DNA of 64,000 bases from a virus (IMGVR_UViG_3300036820_000007:1-64000); one strand, 5' to 3'; shown: positions 1 to 7,979, numbered from the stretch's first letter. Notes: a model not told the origin generated them from the letters alone. A program made the numbers and translations.

Positions 1-69
1 ACTGATCCGTTCCCCGCAGCGCACGGCCAAGGGTCGCGCGCCACAGCCAGCGGGCCGGTTCGGGCCGTC

Positions 70-453
70 TTACAGTTCCTGGGGCGTAAGCCCCGCGATG
101 CAGTCGGCGATGAGCGTCTGCGACAGGTAGAGCTTGTCGCCGACGTTACGGATTTCGGTCACTACGTCGCCGCCGGGCTCCACTAGCCCTCCTGCGTGGG
201 ATGGGCCGGGGTGGTCCGACTCTGACCACTGCGCCTCGTCGAACCTGCCGTAGACCAGGGTGCGGCCGTCCGCGTGCTGGCGCACCTCCATCTCGTAGGT
301 GTCCGCCTGGCCCTGCTCGACGGCCTGATCGTGGCGTGCGGGATCGCGGATCTCACAGCTGTCGCCGCTGACCCTCACGATCAGGGGCCACTCGTCCTCG
401 CTGATGCTGACCGGCCGCCGGTCCGTCAGCGGGATAGTGATGCGCTTGCTCAT
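70..453 (-). CDS. hypothetical early protein, 127 aa
   Basis: The open frame continues upstream, but the start MSKRITIPL is chosen because CCGAGAGGAGACCC lies directly before that ATG, the leader used across this arm. The protein is acidic, with no membrane segment or signal peptide. Function is not recognised. It is the last complete gene of the leftward array in the window; bases 1-69 beyond its stop are a non-coding spacer with a GGCCCGAACCGGCCC-type hairpin. Confidence 0.75.
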   Translation of the reverse strand: MSKRITIPLTDRRPVSISEDEWPLIVRVSGDSCEIRDPARHDQAVEQGQADTYEMEVRQHADGRTLVYGRFDEAQWSESDHPGPSHAGGLVEPGGDVVTEIRNVGDKLYLSQTLIADCIAGLTPQEL

Positions 454-547
454 GGGTCTCCTCTCGGGCTGGCCTGGCATCTTCAGCATGCGGCTGGCCA
501 ATTCCGCGCGGACGGCCTTGCGGCCGTTTCGCCTTAGCGGGTCGAAC

Positions 548-802
548 TCAGCGGAAGTGCGCATAGACCCAATCTTCGCCCTGTTCGGCAGTTAGCCTGC
601 CGATCTCAGCGTGGTACTCAGCCTCTCCTTTATCGCTGATAGCTGTGACGTGGGGCCATGCGGGATCGTGCTCCAGCAGCCCGCGATCGTAGAGGTCGTT
701 CGCTATCGCCAGGGCATCTTCCGCCGGCTGGTAATTTTCCCGGTTGCGGTAGGCGGCGTGCAGGACGCTCATTTCGGCAGCCGTTAGGCGTCCGGTCGTC
801 AT
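548..802 (-). CDS. hypothetical early protein, 84 aa
   Basis: Starts MTTGRLTAAEMSV behind AAGAGGAGACCCGC, a one-base variant of the arm's leader. The N-terminal half looks helical, followed by a possible winged-helix-like stretch (ANDLYDRGLLEHD, ISDKGEAEY) that recalls small phage helix-turn-helix proteins. This resemblance is weak. Function unknown. Confidence 0.75.
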   Translation of the reverse strand: MTTGRLTAAEMSVLHAAYRNRENYQPAEDALAIANDLYDRGLLEHDPAWPHVTAISDKGEAEYHAEIGRLTAEQGEDWVYAHFR

Positions 803-818
803 GCGGGTCTCCTCTTGA

Positions 819-1082
819 TTAGATCCACTGCAGGTCGTTGATTGCCCGCAGGTCCTTATCGGCGCAGAGCTTGTTCAGCTCCAGCGTGGTCATGCCGCGC
901 TTCTGGGCGCCCTCCCAGACCAGCCGCGGCGAGAACGCGCCAACCAGGATCGGCATGATGCTCTCGCAGAACCCTGCCATCGCCTGGGCGTCGGTGCAGT
1001 TCGCCGCGCCTGCCTTCTCGCCGTCGATCAGCGCCTGGGCGTAGGCGGTGCCCTCGTCGCACTTACGGATCTCGGTGGCCAT
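819..1082 (-). CDS. hypothetical early protein, 87 aa
   Basis: ATG preceded by TCGAGAGGAGACTGCGA. Predominantly alpha-helical and soluble, with two cysteines but no clear metal-binding pattern. It ends 16 bases before the next gene's start, so it shares that transcript. No family recognised. Confidence 0.75.
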   Translation of the reverse strand: MATEIRKCDEGTAYAQALIDGEKAGAANCTDAQAMAGFCESIMPILVGAFSPRLVWEGAQKRGMTTLELNKLCADKDLRAINDLQWI

Positions 1083-1159
1083 TCGCAGTCTCCTCTCGAT
1101 TCCATCTTGGGCTGATTACCCAGGCGGACGCATCTGCGAGAGATGCGCCCTGGGGGTGG

Positions 1160-1405
1160 TCAGGCCTTCGAGCGCTCGGCATTCTTCAGCCACCGGTCGA
1201 ACACGCCTGCCGTGACGTCCATGTTCTTCAGCCTCGGCAGCTGCTCGACCCATTGCGGGAAGCCGATCGCCGTGTCCCACGGGATGAAATCCAGCAGGGT
1301 GCCGTCGGCCGCGTAAACGGCGTACGCCCAGCGTGGGCGGCCGCTCGGCCGTTGCATTGGGGCGCTCATGTACTGCGCGAGCGCGGGCTCCAGCTTGCCT
1401 GCCAT
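1160..1405 (-). CDS. hypothetical early protein, 81 aa
   Basis: Start MAGKLEPALAQY chosen over an upstream ATG because CCGAGAGGAGACCCTCA precedes it. The centre (WAYAVYAADGTLLDFIPWD) looks like a small beta-hairpin domain and is rich in tryptophan. A hairpin with arms GCATCT/AGATGC lies between this gene and the next. Function unknown. Confidence 0.75.
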   Translation of the reverse strand: MAGKLEPALAQYMSAPMQRPSGRPRWAYAVYAADGTLLDFIPWDTAIGFPQWVEQLPRLKNMDVTAGVFDRWLKNAERSKA

Positions 1406-1422
1406 TGAGGGTCTCCTCTCGG

Positions 1423-1566
1423 TTAGTGGTGGTACCACAGGAACCACGCAATCAGGACCAGCGCGATAACTACGGACGACACATGCCTCCGTCTGTTCAT
1501 CTGCGCTGGCGTGGGCGGTGGCGCGGGGTGGTACTCGATGCCGCGCACGATCATGCGTCCCAGCAT
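1423..1566 (-). CDS. small single-pass membrane protein, 47 aa
   Basis: A short frame with a strong Shine-Dalgarno (AAGAGGAGGC) six bases before ATG. It encodes a proline-rich N-terminus and a C-terminal hydrophobic helix (SSVVIALVLIAWFLWYHH), so a tail-anchored inner-membrane peptide is likely. It sits between the ATPase gene and the next leader without gaps. Function unknown. Confidence 0.65.
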   Translation of the reverse strand: MLGRMIVRGIEYHPAPPPTPAQMNRRRHVSSVVIALVLIAWFLWYHH

Positions 1567-1583
1567 TTTTGCCTCCTCTTTTC

Positions 1584-2972
1584 CTAGTCGACTTCGCCGT
1601 CGGCGCCTGTCTCGGATGTCACGCCCGTCACACCCGTCTCGCCTGTCTCAAAGAAGTCGTCCAGGTCGTCCGCGTCCCCGTCGAACAGGGTCCGCGTGTC
1701 GTCCAGGTCGTCCTCGTCCTCATCTTCCGGCGTGTCGGGCTCCTTCGGCAGCCGCTGGGCAGCGATGCGGTCGATGTCCCTCAGCCAGTAGCCGCGCGCC
1801 TGGTCCGGGCAGATGTGCCGGGGGAGCCGCTCCGGCCGCACGGGCCGCATGGCGTCGGCGATGAAGTCCGCCAGCGCCTTCGGCGACATGCCCTCGTACA
1901 GCGGGCTGCGGAACTCCTGGACCGTCTCCACGATGAGACGCCCGGGTACCGGGTCCGTGCCGATCTTCCACGCGGCCAGCTGGATGTCGCGGATCGCGGT
2001 CTGCTTCGGCGTGAGCACCGGCTGATCTGCCTGGTCGATGGCAAGGTCCAGGAACGCCGAGAGGGCGCGCCGTGGCCAGTTTCCGCCAGCTATAGCGGCA
2101 CAGGCCAGGAGCGGCTCCCAGATCTCACGCCGCCGGCCGGTCAGCTTGGGGTGCAGCCCCTTGGCCCGGAACCGCTCCAGCTCGGCCAGGCGGCCTCGTA
2201 CCCAGCAGGACAGCGCGTCGCGCAGCAGGTCAGTCTGCGGGTCATGCTCGCGCACCGTGTAGTCGCAGCGAGGGTGCCCCACCTGCATCTTGATGACCAG
2301 GCAGCGAGAGCGGATGTCGTCCGGGACTGCCACCCCTCGGCCGGCCATGCCTGCTGCGGTGAAGATGTCGGCCTGCTCCGCTACGCGGTTAACCGAGAAG
2401 CTCTGCGTTGCCTTCTGCTTGTAGCCCTTGCGCAGGACCTTGCCGATCGGCGCGCCAGCCCCGGCGCGGCCCGACTTGCCGAACACATCTGAGATCTCGT
2501 CGATGATGATGGTCGGCTTCATGTCCGGCGGGCAGGCCAGCTTGGAGCGCAGCGCGTCCGGAGTCGCGTCCCCGTCCCACTGGTTGGCCGACAGGCCCCC
2601 GACCCGGGCGAGCGATTCCGACTTGCCCGAGCCCATCTCGCCGGCCAGCAGCAGCCGCGGCGTGGCGGGGAAGGCCTGCAGGCCGTGGGTGTGCGCTGCC
2701 CAAAGTGTCATGACGTCCAGCTGTGCCGCAGTGGCGTCGATGAATTTGGCCAGGAATTCCCGGCACTCATCCAGGACTGCCGCCGGGTCGGGCCCTATTC
2801 CGTCCCGCGTGTTGTCCGCGTCAATCTGGGCTACGGTCGCGTCTGCCAGCGCGGTTGCTGCGCCTGCCTCCGCGACGGCGGAGCGGATGTCGCCGTCGTC
2901 AGCCAGCACGGTCCCGCGCAATGTTCCCCCGAACATGGCGGGCGACGGCCGGTCAGTTGTCATTGTCGTCAT
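1584..2972 (-). CDS. DUF3631-type P-loop ATPase
   Basis: 462 residues. A Walker A (GEMGSGKSE, about residues 111-119) and a Walker B with paired acids (TIIIDEISD, about 153-161) define an AAA+-type ATPase core. The following region with LACAAIAGGNWP resembles the DUF3631 domain found in phage and plasmid primase/helicase-like proteins. The C-terminus is a highly acidic tail (DEDEDDLDD). The ATG follows GGAGGGGAGC, not the arm's usual leader, and a promoter at 3010-3037 serves this gene separately. A role in DNA replication or packaging regulation is inferred from the family only. It is the only large enzyme of the left arm. Confidence 0.8.
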   Translation of the reverse strand: MTTMTTDRPSPAMFGGTLRGTVLADDGDIRSAVAEAGAATALADATVAQIDADNTRDGIGPDPAAVLDECREFLAKFIDATAAQLDVMTLWAAHTHGLQAFPATPRLLLAGEMGSGKSESLARVGGLSANQWDGDATPDALRSKLACPPDMKPTIIIDEISDVFGKSGRAGAGAPIGKVLRKGYKQKATQSFSVNRVAEQADIFTAAGMAGRGVAVPDDIRSRCLVIKMQVGHPRCDYTVREHDPQTDLLRDALSCWVRGRLAELERFRAKGLHPKLTGRRREIWEPLLACAAIAGGNWPRRALSAFLDLAIDQADQPVLTPKQTAIRDIQLAAWKIGTDPVPGRLIVETVQEFRSPLYEGMSPKALADFIADAMRPVRPERLPRHICPDQARGYWLRDIDRIAAQRLPKEPDTPEDEDEDDLDDTRTLFDGDADDLDDFFETGETGVTGVTSETGADGEVD

Positions 2973-3009
2973 GATCTGTGCTCCCCTCCCTCTCTCACGT
3001 TCGTAAATG

Positions 3010-3044
3010 ACTATACCCCCCGTGGCAGCCTAGTCACTTGTGAC
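3010..3044 (-). promoter_or_regulatory. promoter with overlapping dyad operator for the ATPase gene
   Basis: Reading leftward, GTGACT (3037-3032), a 16-base spacer and TATAGT (3015-3010) form a good -35/-10 pair 38 bases before the ATPase start. The -35 overlaps the perfect dyad GTCACAAGTGAC (3033-3044). The block CACAAGTGACTAGGCTGCCAC recurs almost exactly at 23957-23977. Confidence 0.55.
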
Positions 3045-3089
3045 GCGCAAACACATGCCTGATCTCTGCACACCCCGGCAGGTACCAGG

Positions 3090-3119
3090 CATGAGCAGGT
3101 ACCTGCGGGGGTGAACCGG
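3090..3119. terminator. stem-loop between two leftward genes
   Basis: GCAGGTACC and GGTACCTGC form a 9-bp stem around an 11-base loop, immediately after the stop of the 98-residue gene. There is no U-tract, so it may be a processing or stability hairpin rather than a terminator. Confidence 0.4.
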
Positions 3120-3126
3120 GACCGGG

Positions 3127-3423
3127 CTAGCTGGGCGTGGCGTCCTCTTCCGGTGCGCACTGCCCGGAGGCCAGGTACGTAGCCGCGCTGGCTACGGGCG
3201 CCGCGCGGAGCTGGCTCACTGCCGTGTCCAGCGACCGCAGCGCGTCCTGGTAGTAGGCCGCAACTAGATCGATCGCTTCCTTGCGTCCCTCCGGCGTCAG
3301 CCACACCGTGTCGATTGCGCGCTGCGCCATCCGCAGGCGGTTTACTGCCTGGCCTGCGTTCTCAACGGCCAGGACGGCCGCGTCCTCGATCGTGGACAGG
3401 GCCTCCTTCTCAGTGGGTGCCAT
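3127..3423 (-). CDS. hypothetical early protein, 98 aa
   Basis: Start MAPTEKEALS follows TCGAGAGGAGACCAGC. The sequence is almost wholly helical, with long amphipathic heptads over about residues 5-75, suggesting a helical bundle or coiled coil. No catalytic motif. It is the gene immediately before the ATPase promoter. Confidence 0.75.
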   Translation of the reverse strand: MAPTEKEALSTIEDAAVLAVENAGQAVNRLRMAQRAIDTVWLTPEGRKEAIDLVAAYYQDALRSLDTAVSQLRAAPVASAATYLASGQCAPEEDATPS

Positions 3424-3461
3424 GCTGGTCTCCTCTCGACTTGATGAAGCGCTGGTCAGCG

Positions 3462-3851
3462 TCAGTCCCGCGGCGGGGAACCTCGCCACGGCCCGTATTG
3501 CCTGCCGCCCGGATTCACGTCCACGCGCGGGAGCGTGCTCAGGTGAGCTGGCCGGAGTGCCATGCGCACGACGGCCTGGTGCTCGCTCGTAGTGCTGGAG
3601 TAGCGGACATCAGGCAGCCACCATGCATCCACATCGCCCGGCCCCGCCGCGGGAACGTGCCATGCGATTGGCGTCTCGTAGCTGAACACCACGTAATCGG
3701 CGTCCCGCAGGAACCGGTGATACTGCGCGGGCAGGTCACCGCATCCGGTGGCGCCGCCGTCCTCGGTTGGCCGGCCGCTTAGCCAGCGATCCCGGAACTC
3801 CGCACGCGCCGCGATGGCATCGTGCGGGCTAACCCGTTTTGCTGCCGTCAT
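3462..3851 (-). CDS. hypothetical early protein, 129 aa
   Basis: Start MTAAKRVSPHD follows CCGAGAGGAGATCAGC. Mixed alpha/beta with several aromatic residues (YVVFSYETPIAWHV). No cysteine clusters, membrane segments or recognised motifs. Function unknown. Confidence 0.75.
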   Translation of the reverse strand: MTAAKRVSPHDAIAARAEFRDRWLSGRPTEDGGATGCGDLPAQYHRFLRDADYVVFSYETPIAWHVPAAGPGDVDAWWLPDVRYSSTTSEHQAVVRMALRPAHLSTLPRVDVNPGGRQYGPWRGSPPRD

Positions 3852-3928
3852 GCTGATCTCCTCTCGGTTCTGCCTCTTAGCAGGCACGGCGCGGGCACGA
3901 GTCGCGCCCGGCCGAACCGGTTAAGCGG

Positions 3929-4180
3929 TCACTGAGCTGCGGGCTCCATGGAGATCGCGCCGCCCTGGAGAATCTCCCCGTTGTTGCCGTACCACATTGA
4001 GTCGACGCGGATAACCGCGCCCGTCTGCCGATGGGTAAAGACGGCTTCCGCCATTCCCTCGGCTGCCTCGACTTTGCAGGTGTACTGATCGAGCGGCAGG
4101 CCGAAGCCGGTAAGCCAGTCCGCTCTTAGCTGCTGTTCGATGCGCCGGTTAAGCACGGCGCCGCTGAGCGCGCGAGGCAT
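3929..4180 (-). CDS. hypothetical early protein, 83 aa
   Basis: The ATG lies three bases after the stop of the upstream gene, and the ribosome site (GAGAGG) sits inside that gene's last codons, so the two are translationally coupled. The body alternates short strands (VEAAEGMAEAVFTHRQTGAVIRV), a likely small beta-sheet protein. Function unknown. Confidence 0.7.
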   Translation of the reverse strand: MPRALSGAVLNRRIEQQLRADWLTGFGLPLDQYTCKVEAAEGMAEAVFTHRQTGAVIRVDSMWYGNNGEILQGGAISMEPAAQ

Positions 4181-4183
4181 GAC

Positions 4184-4588
4184 CTAGAGCCTCTCGGTGT
4201 GCCAGAGGTAGGCGTCGTACTTGTCACCGAGGAACTGCCGCAACTTGATCGTCTGCGCCTCGGTCTGGTCCCAGACCCTCTCCGGCTTCCGCGAGTCGGT
4301 GTCCCACCCGAATTCGCTGGCCCAGTCCTCGAAGCCGTCCGCGTTCTCGAAGCTGGCGGCCTCGCTGGCCAGGGAGTCCAGAACCTCGGCCGCCTCGGGC
4401 TCGCCCGTGAGTGCTGGCCCCATGCCGTAAGGCACCGTCATCTGCCGGCGTCCCATGCGCAGGGTCACCCGGTACCAGTTGGCCCGCTCGTGCTGGGGCC
4501 GGTCCTGATCCCAGGCGCTCGCTGGCGGGTCGGTCATCACTGACTCTGCCGTGATCTTGTCTCGCTGCACGCGCTCTAGCATGTCCAT
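4184..4588 (-). CDS. hypothetical early protein, 134 aa
   Basis: Start MDMLERVQRDK lies behind CCGAGAGGGGACACGC; the second ATG two codons in is also possible. Acidic and tryptophan-rich, with an N-terminal helical segment and a strand segment (WYRVTLRMGRRQMTV). Coupled to the next gene by a three-base gap. Function unknown. Confidence 0.7.
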   Translation of the reverse strand: MDMLERVQRDKITAESVMTDPPASAWDQDRPQHERANWYRVTLRMGRRQMTVPYGMGPALTGEPEAAEVLDSLASEAASFENADGFEDWASEFGWDTDSRKPERVWDQTEAQTIKLRQFLGDKYDAYLWHTERL

Positions 4589-4687
4589 TGCTTGCGTGTC
4601 CCCTCTCGGCGTCAAGTGCCAGGGCGGCACTTCCGCCGGTCAGGTACAGGATCGACCTGAGCGACGGGCTAGCAGCCCTGGTTAGTG

Positions 4688-4969
4688 CTACTCGCCTTTG
4701 ACCTTGACCACGCGCACCGGTACAGCGTCGATCTGCCAGCCGCCCGGCGCGCTCGGGTCGCGGTGGTGGCCGTGCCAGAGGCCGCCGCGCCCGTCTCCGC
4801 CCCGGCGTTCGTCGTCGGGAATGACGTCAACCCGGGTCATTGGCCGGCCGCGCTCGTCGGTCAGTCCTACGTGGATCTCCACCACGCAGCCGTCTGTTTC
4901 GATGTGCATGACGTTCCCGGAGCGGTTGTGCCCCGCGTAGAACGTTTCCCGCCTCATTGGCGCAGGCAT
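4688..4969 (-). CDS. hypothetical early protein, 93 aa
   Basis: ATG overlaps the previous stop as TAATG, and the leader ACGAGAGGAGACCGC is read as the last codons (TREETA) of the upstream gene. The protein is histidine- and glycine-rich in the middle (DGRGGLWHGHHRDP), suggestive of metal binding but without a defined motif. Confidence 0.7.
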   Translation of the reverse strand: MPAPMRRETFYAGHNRSGNVMHIETDGCVVEIHVGLTDERGRPMTRVDVIPDDERRGGDGRGGLWHGHHRDPSAPGGWQIDAVPVRVVKVKGE

Positions 4970-5166
4970 TATGCGGTCTCCTCTCGTGTTGGGTTACTGT
5001 CCGTTGCTACGGGGATGACCACCCCGAGTTCCCGCAATTCCTCCAGGACCGCCGGGGAACTGACCGCGAGGGCAACCGTCCTCCCGGCCGCATCGGTCCC
5101 CAAAACCAGCACCGGGTCCGGGCCGAGATCACGGGTCATTTCTCTGGTGACCGCATCGATATTCAT
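4969..5166 (-). CDS. hypothetical early protein, 65 aa
   Basis: Start MNIDAVTREM behind AAAGAGGTTTC. A small hydrophobic-core protein (LVLGTDAAGRTVALAV) that may form a short alpha/beta unit. Its 3' end doubles as the ribosome site of the next gene, a one-base stop/start overlap. Function unknown. Confidence 0.65.
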   Translation of the reverse strand: MNIDAVTREMTRDLGPDPVLVLGTDAAGRTVALAVSSPAVLEELRELGVVIPVATDSNPTREETA

Positions 5167-5244
5167 GAAACCTCTTTCCGGTTCTGTGCCTGGCGGCACA
5201 TCCCCGCCTACGGCTTGGTACCGCAGGCGGGAAATGCGCCAGGA

Positions 5245-5514
5245 TCAGGAATAGCGCGCGTTGCGCCGGTCTTCCTTGGCCGCGCTCTCGCTGTAGTCGT
5301 CGTCCTCGTCCTCTTCGGCATCGCTGAACATGGACACCGGGAGCGTTCCGCTGCCGCCGCAGATCGCGCACGGCCCCTCGTAATCCGGTTCGTCGTACGT
5401 ACGGTGCGACTCGCCCCGGTAGGTGCTCTGCCCGCTGCCGTCACAGGTTGTGCAGTAGGTCAGCGGGTTGCCGTCCTGGTCGGTGCCCACGATGGGCAGA
5501 TCGTCAAGCGCCAT
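5245..5514 (-). CDS. small DnaJ-type zinc-finger protein, 89 aa
   Basis: Two CxxCxGxG motifs (CTTCDGSG and CAICGGSG, spaced by about 25 residues) match one half of the cysteine-rich domain of DnaJ chaperones and should hold one zinc. The C-terminal third is strongly acidic (AEEDEDDDYSE). ATG behind GCGAGAGGAGGCGCC. The same motif pair occurs in the prohead protease/scaffold at 36.5 kb. A function in protein or RNA contact is inferred, not shown. Confidence 0.75.
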   Translation of the reverse strand: MALDDLPIVGTDQDGNPLTYCTTCDGSGQSTYRGESHRTYDEPDYEGPCAICGGSGTLPVSMFSDAEEDEDDDYSESAAKEDRRNARYS

Positions 5515-5575
5515 GGCGGCGCCTCCTCTCGCTGATGCTCTTTGAGTCTCGCCCTGCCTGCCGACAGTCAGCGGT

Positions 5576-5920
5576 CTACGTGGTGCCGGTTATGTCGTAC
5601 TCGCCGATAAAGTTGCCATGGACGCCGCGGACCTTGCCCGTGCCGGTGCCTCCCTGCACGGTATTGGCGACCGTACGCAGAATGCCTCCCAGCGCATCTG
5701 GATGCGCGTCCACGCGATTGTCCAGCCTGATCTTGAGGTTGAACTCCGGCCCAGCGGGGGCCTTCGGGCCTGGGGCCTCGCCGCCGTTGAGGTAGTGGAC
5801 GCGCCCGGCGGCCTCTTCGGTACTGCCGTGGTCGCTCTCCGGCTCCCACCTGCCGTCTGGCCCGTAGAAGCCCACCGTCCAGAGCTGAGGCTCGCTGTGG
5901 ATGTAAACCCATGTCGTCAC
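5576..5920 (-). CDS. hypothetical early protein, 114 aa
   Basis: GTG start (MTTWVYIHSEPQLWTVGFY) set by ATGAGAGGAGACAGCA immediately upstream. The N-terminus resembles the short W/Y-rich strand pairs seen in actinobacterial hypothetical proteins of the type WTVGFYGPDGRWEPESDH. The remainder is glycine-rich. Function unknown. Confidence 0.75.
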   Translation of the reverse strand: MTTWVYIHSEPQLWTVGFYGPDGRWEPESDHGSTEEAAGRVHYLNGGEAPGPKAPAGPEFNLKIRLDNRVDAHPDALGGILRTVANTVQGGTGTGKVRGVHGNFIGEYDITGTT

Positions 5921-5996
5921 TGCTGTCTCCTCTCATGTTGGGGTGAACACCCCGGCACGGTGCGGAGACTCGCGCCTCCGCGCCATGCCCGAACGT

Positions 5997-6203
5997 TCAC
6001 GCGCTCAGCGCCTCCGGCCGGGTGGCCTCCGCAAAGTGCTCCCGGTACTTCCGGTGTGCTGCCTGCTGGTTCATGCGCTCCCCGAACGGCTCCCCGCATT
6101 CGCAGATCCCTGCGTACCCCGGGTAGGTGGGGATGGAGAAATACCGGTGACCGGCATTGCGGGGGAGCGGTGGTGCGGCCTGCCCGGCCGCTGGCGCGTT
6201 CAC
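5997..6203 (-). CDS. hypothetical early protein, 68 aa
   Basis: GTG start overlaps the stop of the upstream gene (CCGTGA), so coupling rather than a leader explains initiation. A short CECGEPFGE sequence could contribute metal ligands, and the C-terminus is helical and basic. The C-terminal half is convincing; the exact start is less certain. Confidence 0.6.
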   Translation of the reverse strand: MNAPAAGQAAPPLPRNAGHRYFSIPTYPGYAGICECGEPFGERMNQQAAHRKYREHFAEATRPEALSA

Positions 6204-6376
6204 GGCCTGAACGCGGCGAGGTGGCGAAGGTCGGCCCCGTCCCGCGTGGCTGCCGCTCGCTGTGACCGCTGGCCAGCAGCGAGCCGGATGGCCGCGCGCC
6301 GTACTCGTGGCGGACTTCCCAGAGCGCGCTCGGCTGCTCGGCGCTGTCTGCGCTCGGCTTCCCTCATTGACGGCAT
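6200..6376 (-). CDS. small arginine-rich protein, 58 aa
   Basis: ATG behind TCGAGAGGAGACACC. The product is extremely basic (REAERRQRRAAERALG and later RVRRAAIRL), so nucleic-acid binding is plausible. Without the leader it would look like a GC-driven shadow frame, hence moderate confidence. Confidence 0.55.
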   Translation of the reverse strand: MPSMREAERRQRRAAERALGSPPRVRRAAIRLAAGQRSQRAAATRDGADLRHLAAFRP

Positions 6377-6460
6377 GGTGTCTCCTCTCGAATCGCCCCG
6401 TGCGGGCGGGACGTGGCGACCCCCGGAGGGATCGCCCATCCTGTCGGCACGGTGACCGCT

Positions 6461-6475
6461 CAGTCACAAGTTACC
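6461..6475. promoter_or_regulatory. third copy of the GTCACAAGTGAC-like dyad
   Basis: GTCACAAGTTAC lies about 90 bases before the 6376 start. It matches the operator dyads at 3033 and 23955 in 11 of 12 positions, but no good -10 box follows at the right spacing, so promoter function here is uncertain. Confidence 0.35.
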
Positions 6476-6510
6476 ATAGCGACCCCGCTCGGCTCGTCAG
6501 TTACGATGGG

Positions 6511-6843
6511 TCAAGGTTTCTCGTCCCACCCTTCGCATCCGGGACTGCCGCACGCGAGCACGCAGGCGCACTCCTCGCCCGGCGCTTTGCCCAGGCAGCG
6601 GGGACACGGCTTGCTGGCCTCTAGCCAGGCGTCGCGGTCGCTGGCCGGCTCCCAGTCGGCGCCGGTCCATTCCAGGCGTGCGCCGCTGTCGCCCTCGATT
6701 ACTGGCGCGTGGGCGTAGCGGGTGGCGTGAAACTGCGGGTCAACCGTGGCCAGCTGTCCGCACGTGAGGCACTTCTTAGCCTCCGCCCGGAGCGCGGCCA
6801 GCTGCTCGGCGGTGATCTCGCCGAAGGTGTCATTCCACGACAT
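6511..6843 (-). CDS. zinc-binding hypothetical protein, 110 aa
   Basis: Begins MSWNDTFGEITAEQ after AGGTAGGTGCGCC, an ordinary Shine-Dalgarno. Cysteine pairs CLTC (about residue 26), CPRC and a C-terminal CACVLAC cluster point to two zinc sites. The N-terminal helix (EQLAALRAEAKKC) runs directly into the first pair. Function unknown; nucleic-acid or protein contact is a guess from the fold type. Confidence 0.7.
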   Translation of the reverse strand: MSWNDTFGEITAEQLAALRAEAKKCLTCGQLATVDPQFHATRYAHAPVIEGDSGARLEWTGADWEPASDRDAWLEASKPCPRCLGKAPGEECACVLACGSPGCEGWDEKP

Positions 6844-6850
6844 GGCGCAC

Positions 6851-7153
6851 CTACCTGACGTAGTGGTAAGCCGCCGGGCCGCCGCTCCACATGCGGGCGG
6901 TCCCGTGGTCCAGGTCGGTAAGGTGCGTCCGCTGCCTCCCGTTGCCGTGGCGCCAGGGGATAGCGGACGGGTCGGCCAGGATTTCGGCCAGCGACCACCG
7001 CCGCGTGACGTTGCCGAAGTTGTCGAGCGTGGCCGCGCCGGTGATCTTCCACTTGCCCGATGCCGTGTTGTACGGCGCTGGCAGTGACGGCCGGGCAATC
7101 GTGCCGTCGTCGTAGAGAGTCATGCTCTCCTCGTTATTAACGATCGTTCGCAC
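6851..7153 (-). CDS. hypothetical early protein, 100 aa
   Basis: GTG start behind GCGAGAGGAGACAGCA. An internal ATG (MTLYDDG) also has a GAGGAG nine bases before it, so two products differing by ten residues are possible. Aromatic and strand-rich middle (YNTASGKWKITGAA). No family recognised. Confidence 0.7.
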   Translation of the reverse strand: MRTIVNNEESMTLYDDGTIARPSLPAPYNTASGKWKITGAATLDNFGNVTRRWSLAEILADPSAIPWRHGNGRQRTHLTDLDHGTARMWSGGPAAYHYVR

Positions 7154-7227
7154 TGCTGTCTCCTCTCGCCTGCCCAAGCGGGCAACGGCCAGCACCCCGC
7201 CTCCATGGGGATGCTGCCCGCAACGCG

Positions 7228-7533
7228 CTAGGGTCGCCGCAACGCAGCCGCACGCTTCTCGTAAGCATCCGGGGGAGTGCGGAAGATCACCCGCAGCCGG
7301 TAGTGGTAGGGCGCGCTTTCCAGCTCGCGCCGCAGTGCCGCGTACTCGCCCGGGTTCGCCGGCCTGGTGGTGCCGATCACGTACGCCGGATCGGCCGCGC
7401 CGTGCTGGCCCATGTGCACAAACGACGTGCACTTGGCAGGCTCGCCCACCTCGGCGGGCAGGTACGGGAATAGCGCGATGATCTCGCCGTCCCGGAACTT
7501 GCGGAACATGACCGCCGTGATCTCTTCGGTCAT
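7228..7533 (-). CDS. hypothetical early protein, 101 aa
   Basis: ATG lies three bases after the upstream stop, without a clear ribosome site, so translation is probably coupled. The pattern FPYLPAE...YVIGTTRPANPGEY...LRRELESAPYHYRLRVIFRTPP has the spacing of a compact alpha/beta domain. Function unknown. Confidence 0.7.
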   Translation of the reverse strand: MTEEITAVMFRKFRDGEIIALFPYLPAEVGEPAKCTSFVHMGQHGAADPAYVIGTTRPANPGEYAALRRELESAPYHYRLRVIFRTPPDAYEKRAAALRRP

Positions 7534-7536
7534 CGG

Positions 7537-7728
7537 TCAGCCCACGTCCCGGATGGTGACGTTATAGCGCGGCCCGTCGTCCGGGTCCGCACCGGCCGGT
7601 GTCACGATGAACTCCGCGACCCCGGCGCGCTCGTCTACCTCGAATGCTTCCCCCAGCTCGAAATCCGGGCTGGCATCGATCGCCTGCGCGATCTTCTCGG
7701 CGTCTGTTGATACGTTCGTCCATGCCAT
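7537..7728 (-). CDS. hypothetical early protein, 63 aa
   Basis: Start MAWTNVSTDAEK follows GCGAGAGGAGACAGCAAGC. Acidic, with alternating helix and strand. Upstream lie the two hairpins GCCGGCCGG/CCGGCCGGC and TGCCC-GTAC-GGGCA that typify this arm's leaders. Function unknown. Confidence 0.7.
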   Translation of the reverse strand: MAWTNVSTDAEKIAQAIDASPDFELGEAFEVDERAGVAEFIVTPAGADPDDGPRYNVTIRDVG

Positions 7729-7817
7729 CGCTTGCTGTCTCCTCTCGCTGCCCGTACGGGCAGGACAGCCGGCCGGAACATGCCGGCCGGCATCCTGAAC
7801 GTGCGCGCTGGCATCGG

Positions 7818-7979
7818 TCAGGCCGCCGCGTAAGCGACCTGGCCGTTCCGTACGGTCGCCCGCGCTACTGGCGGGCGCCCATCCTGTACCGGGTGAACGT
7901 GCTGGCCGACGTTGCCCGACCCGCAGGCCGAGCCGTCGCAATCCACGATGCACGCACTAAGCGGCGGGTCGAAAATCAT
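7818..7979 (-). CDS. hypothetical early protein, 53 aa
   Basis: Start MIFDPPLSACIVDCDG with a weaker leader, TCGAGAGAAAGGC, preceded by the TGCCC-GTAC-GGGCA hairpin. Cysteines at CIVDC and ACGSG could bind metal. Short but well placed in the array. Confidence 0.6.
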   Translation of the reverse strand: MIFDPPLSACIVDCDGSACGSGNVGQHVHPVQDGRPPVARATVRNGQVAYAAA

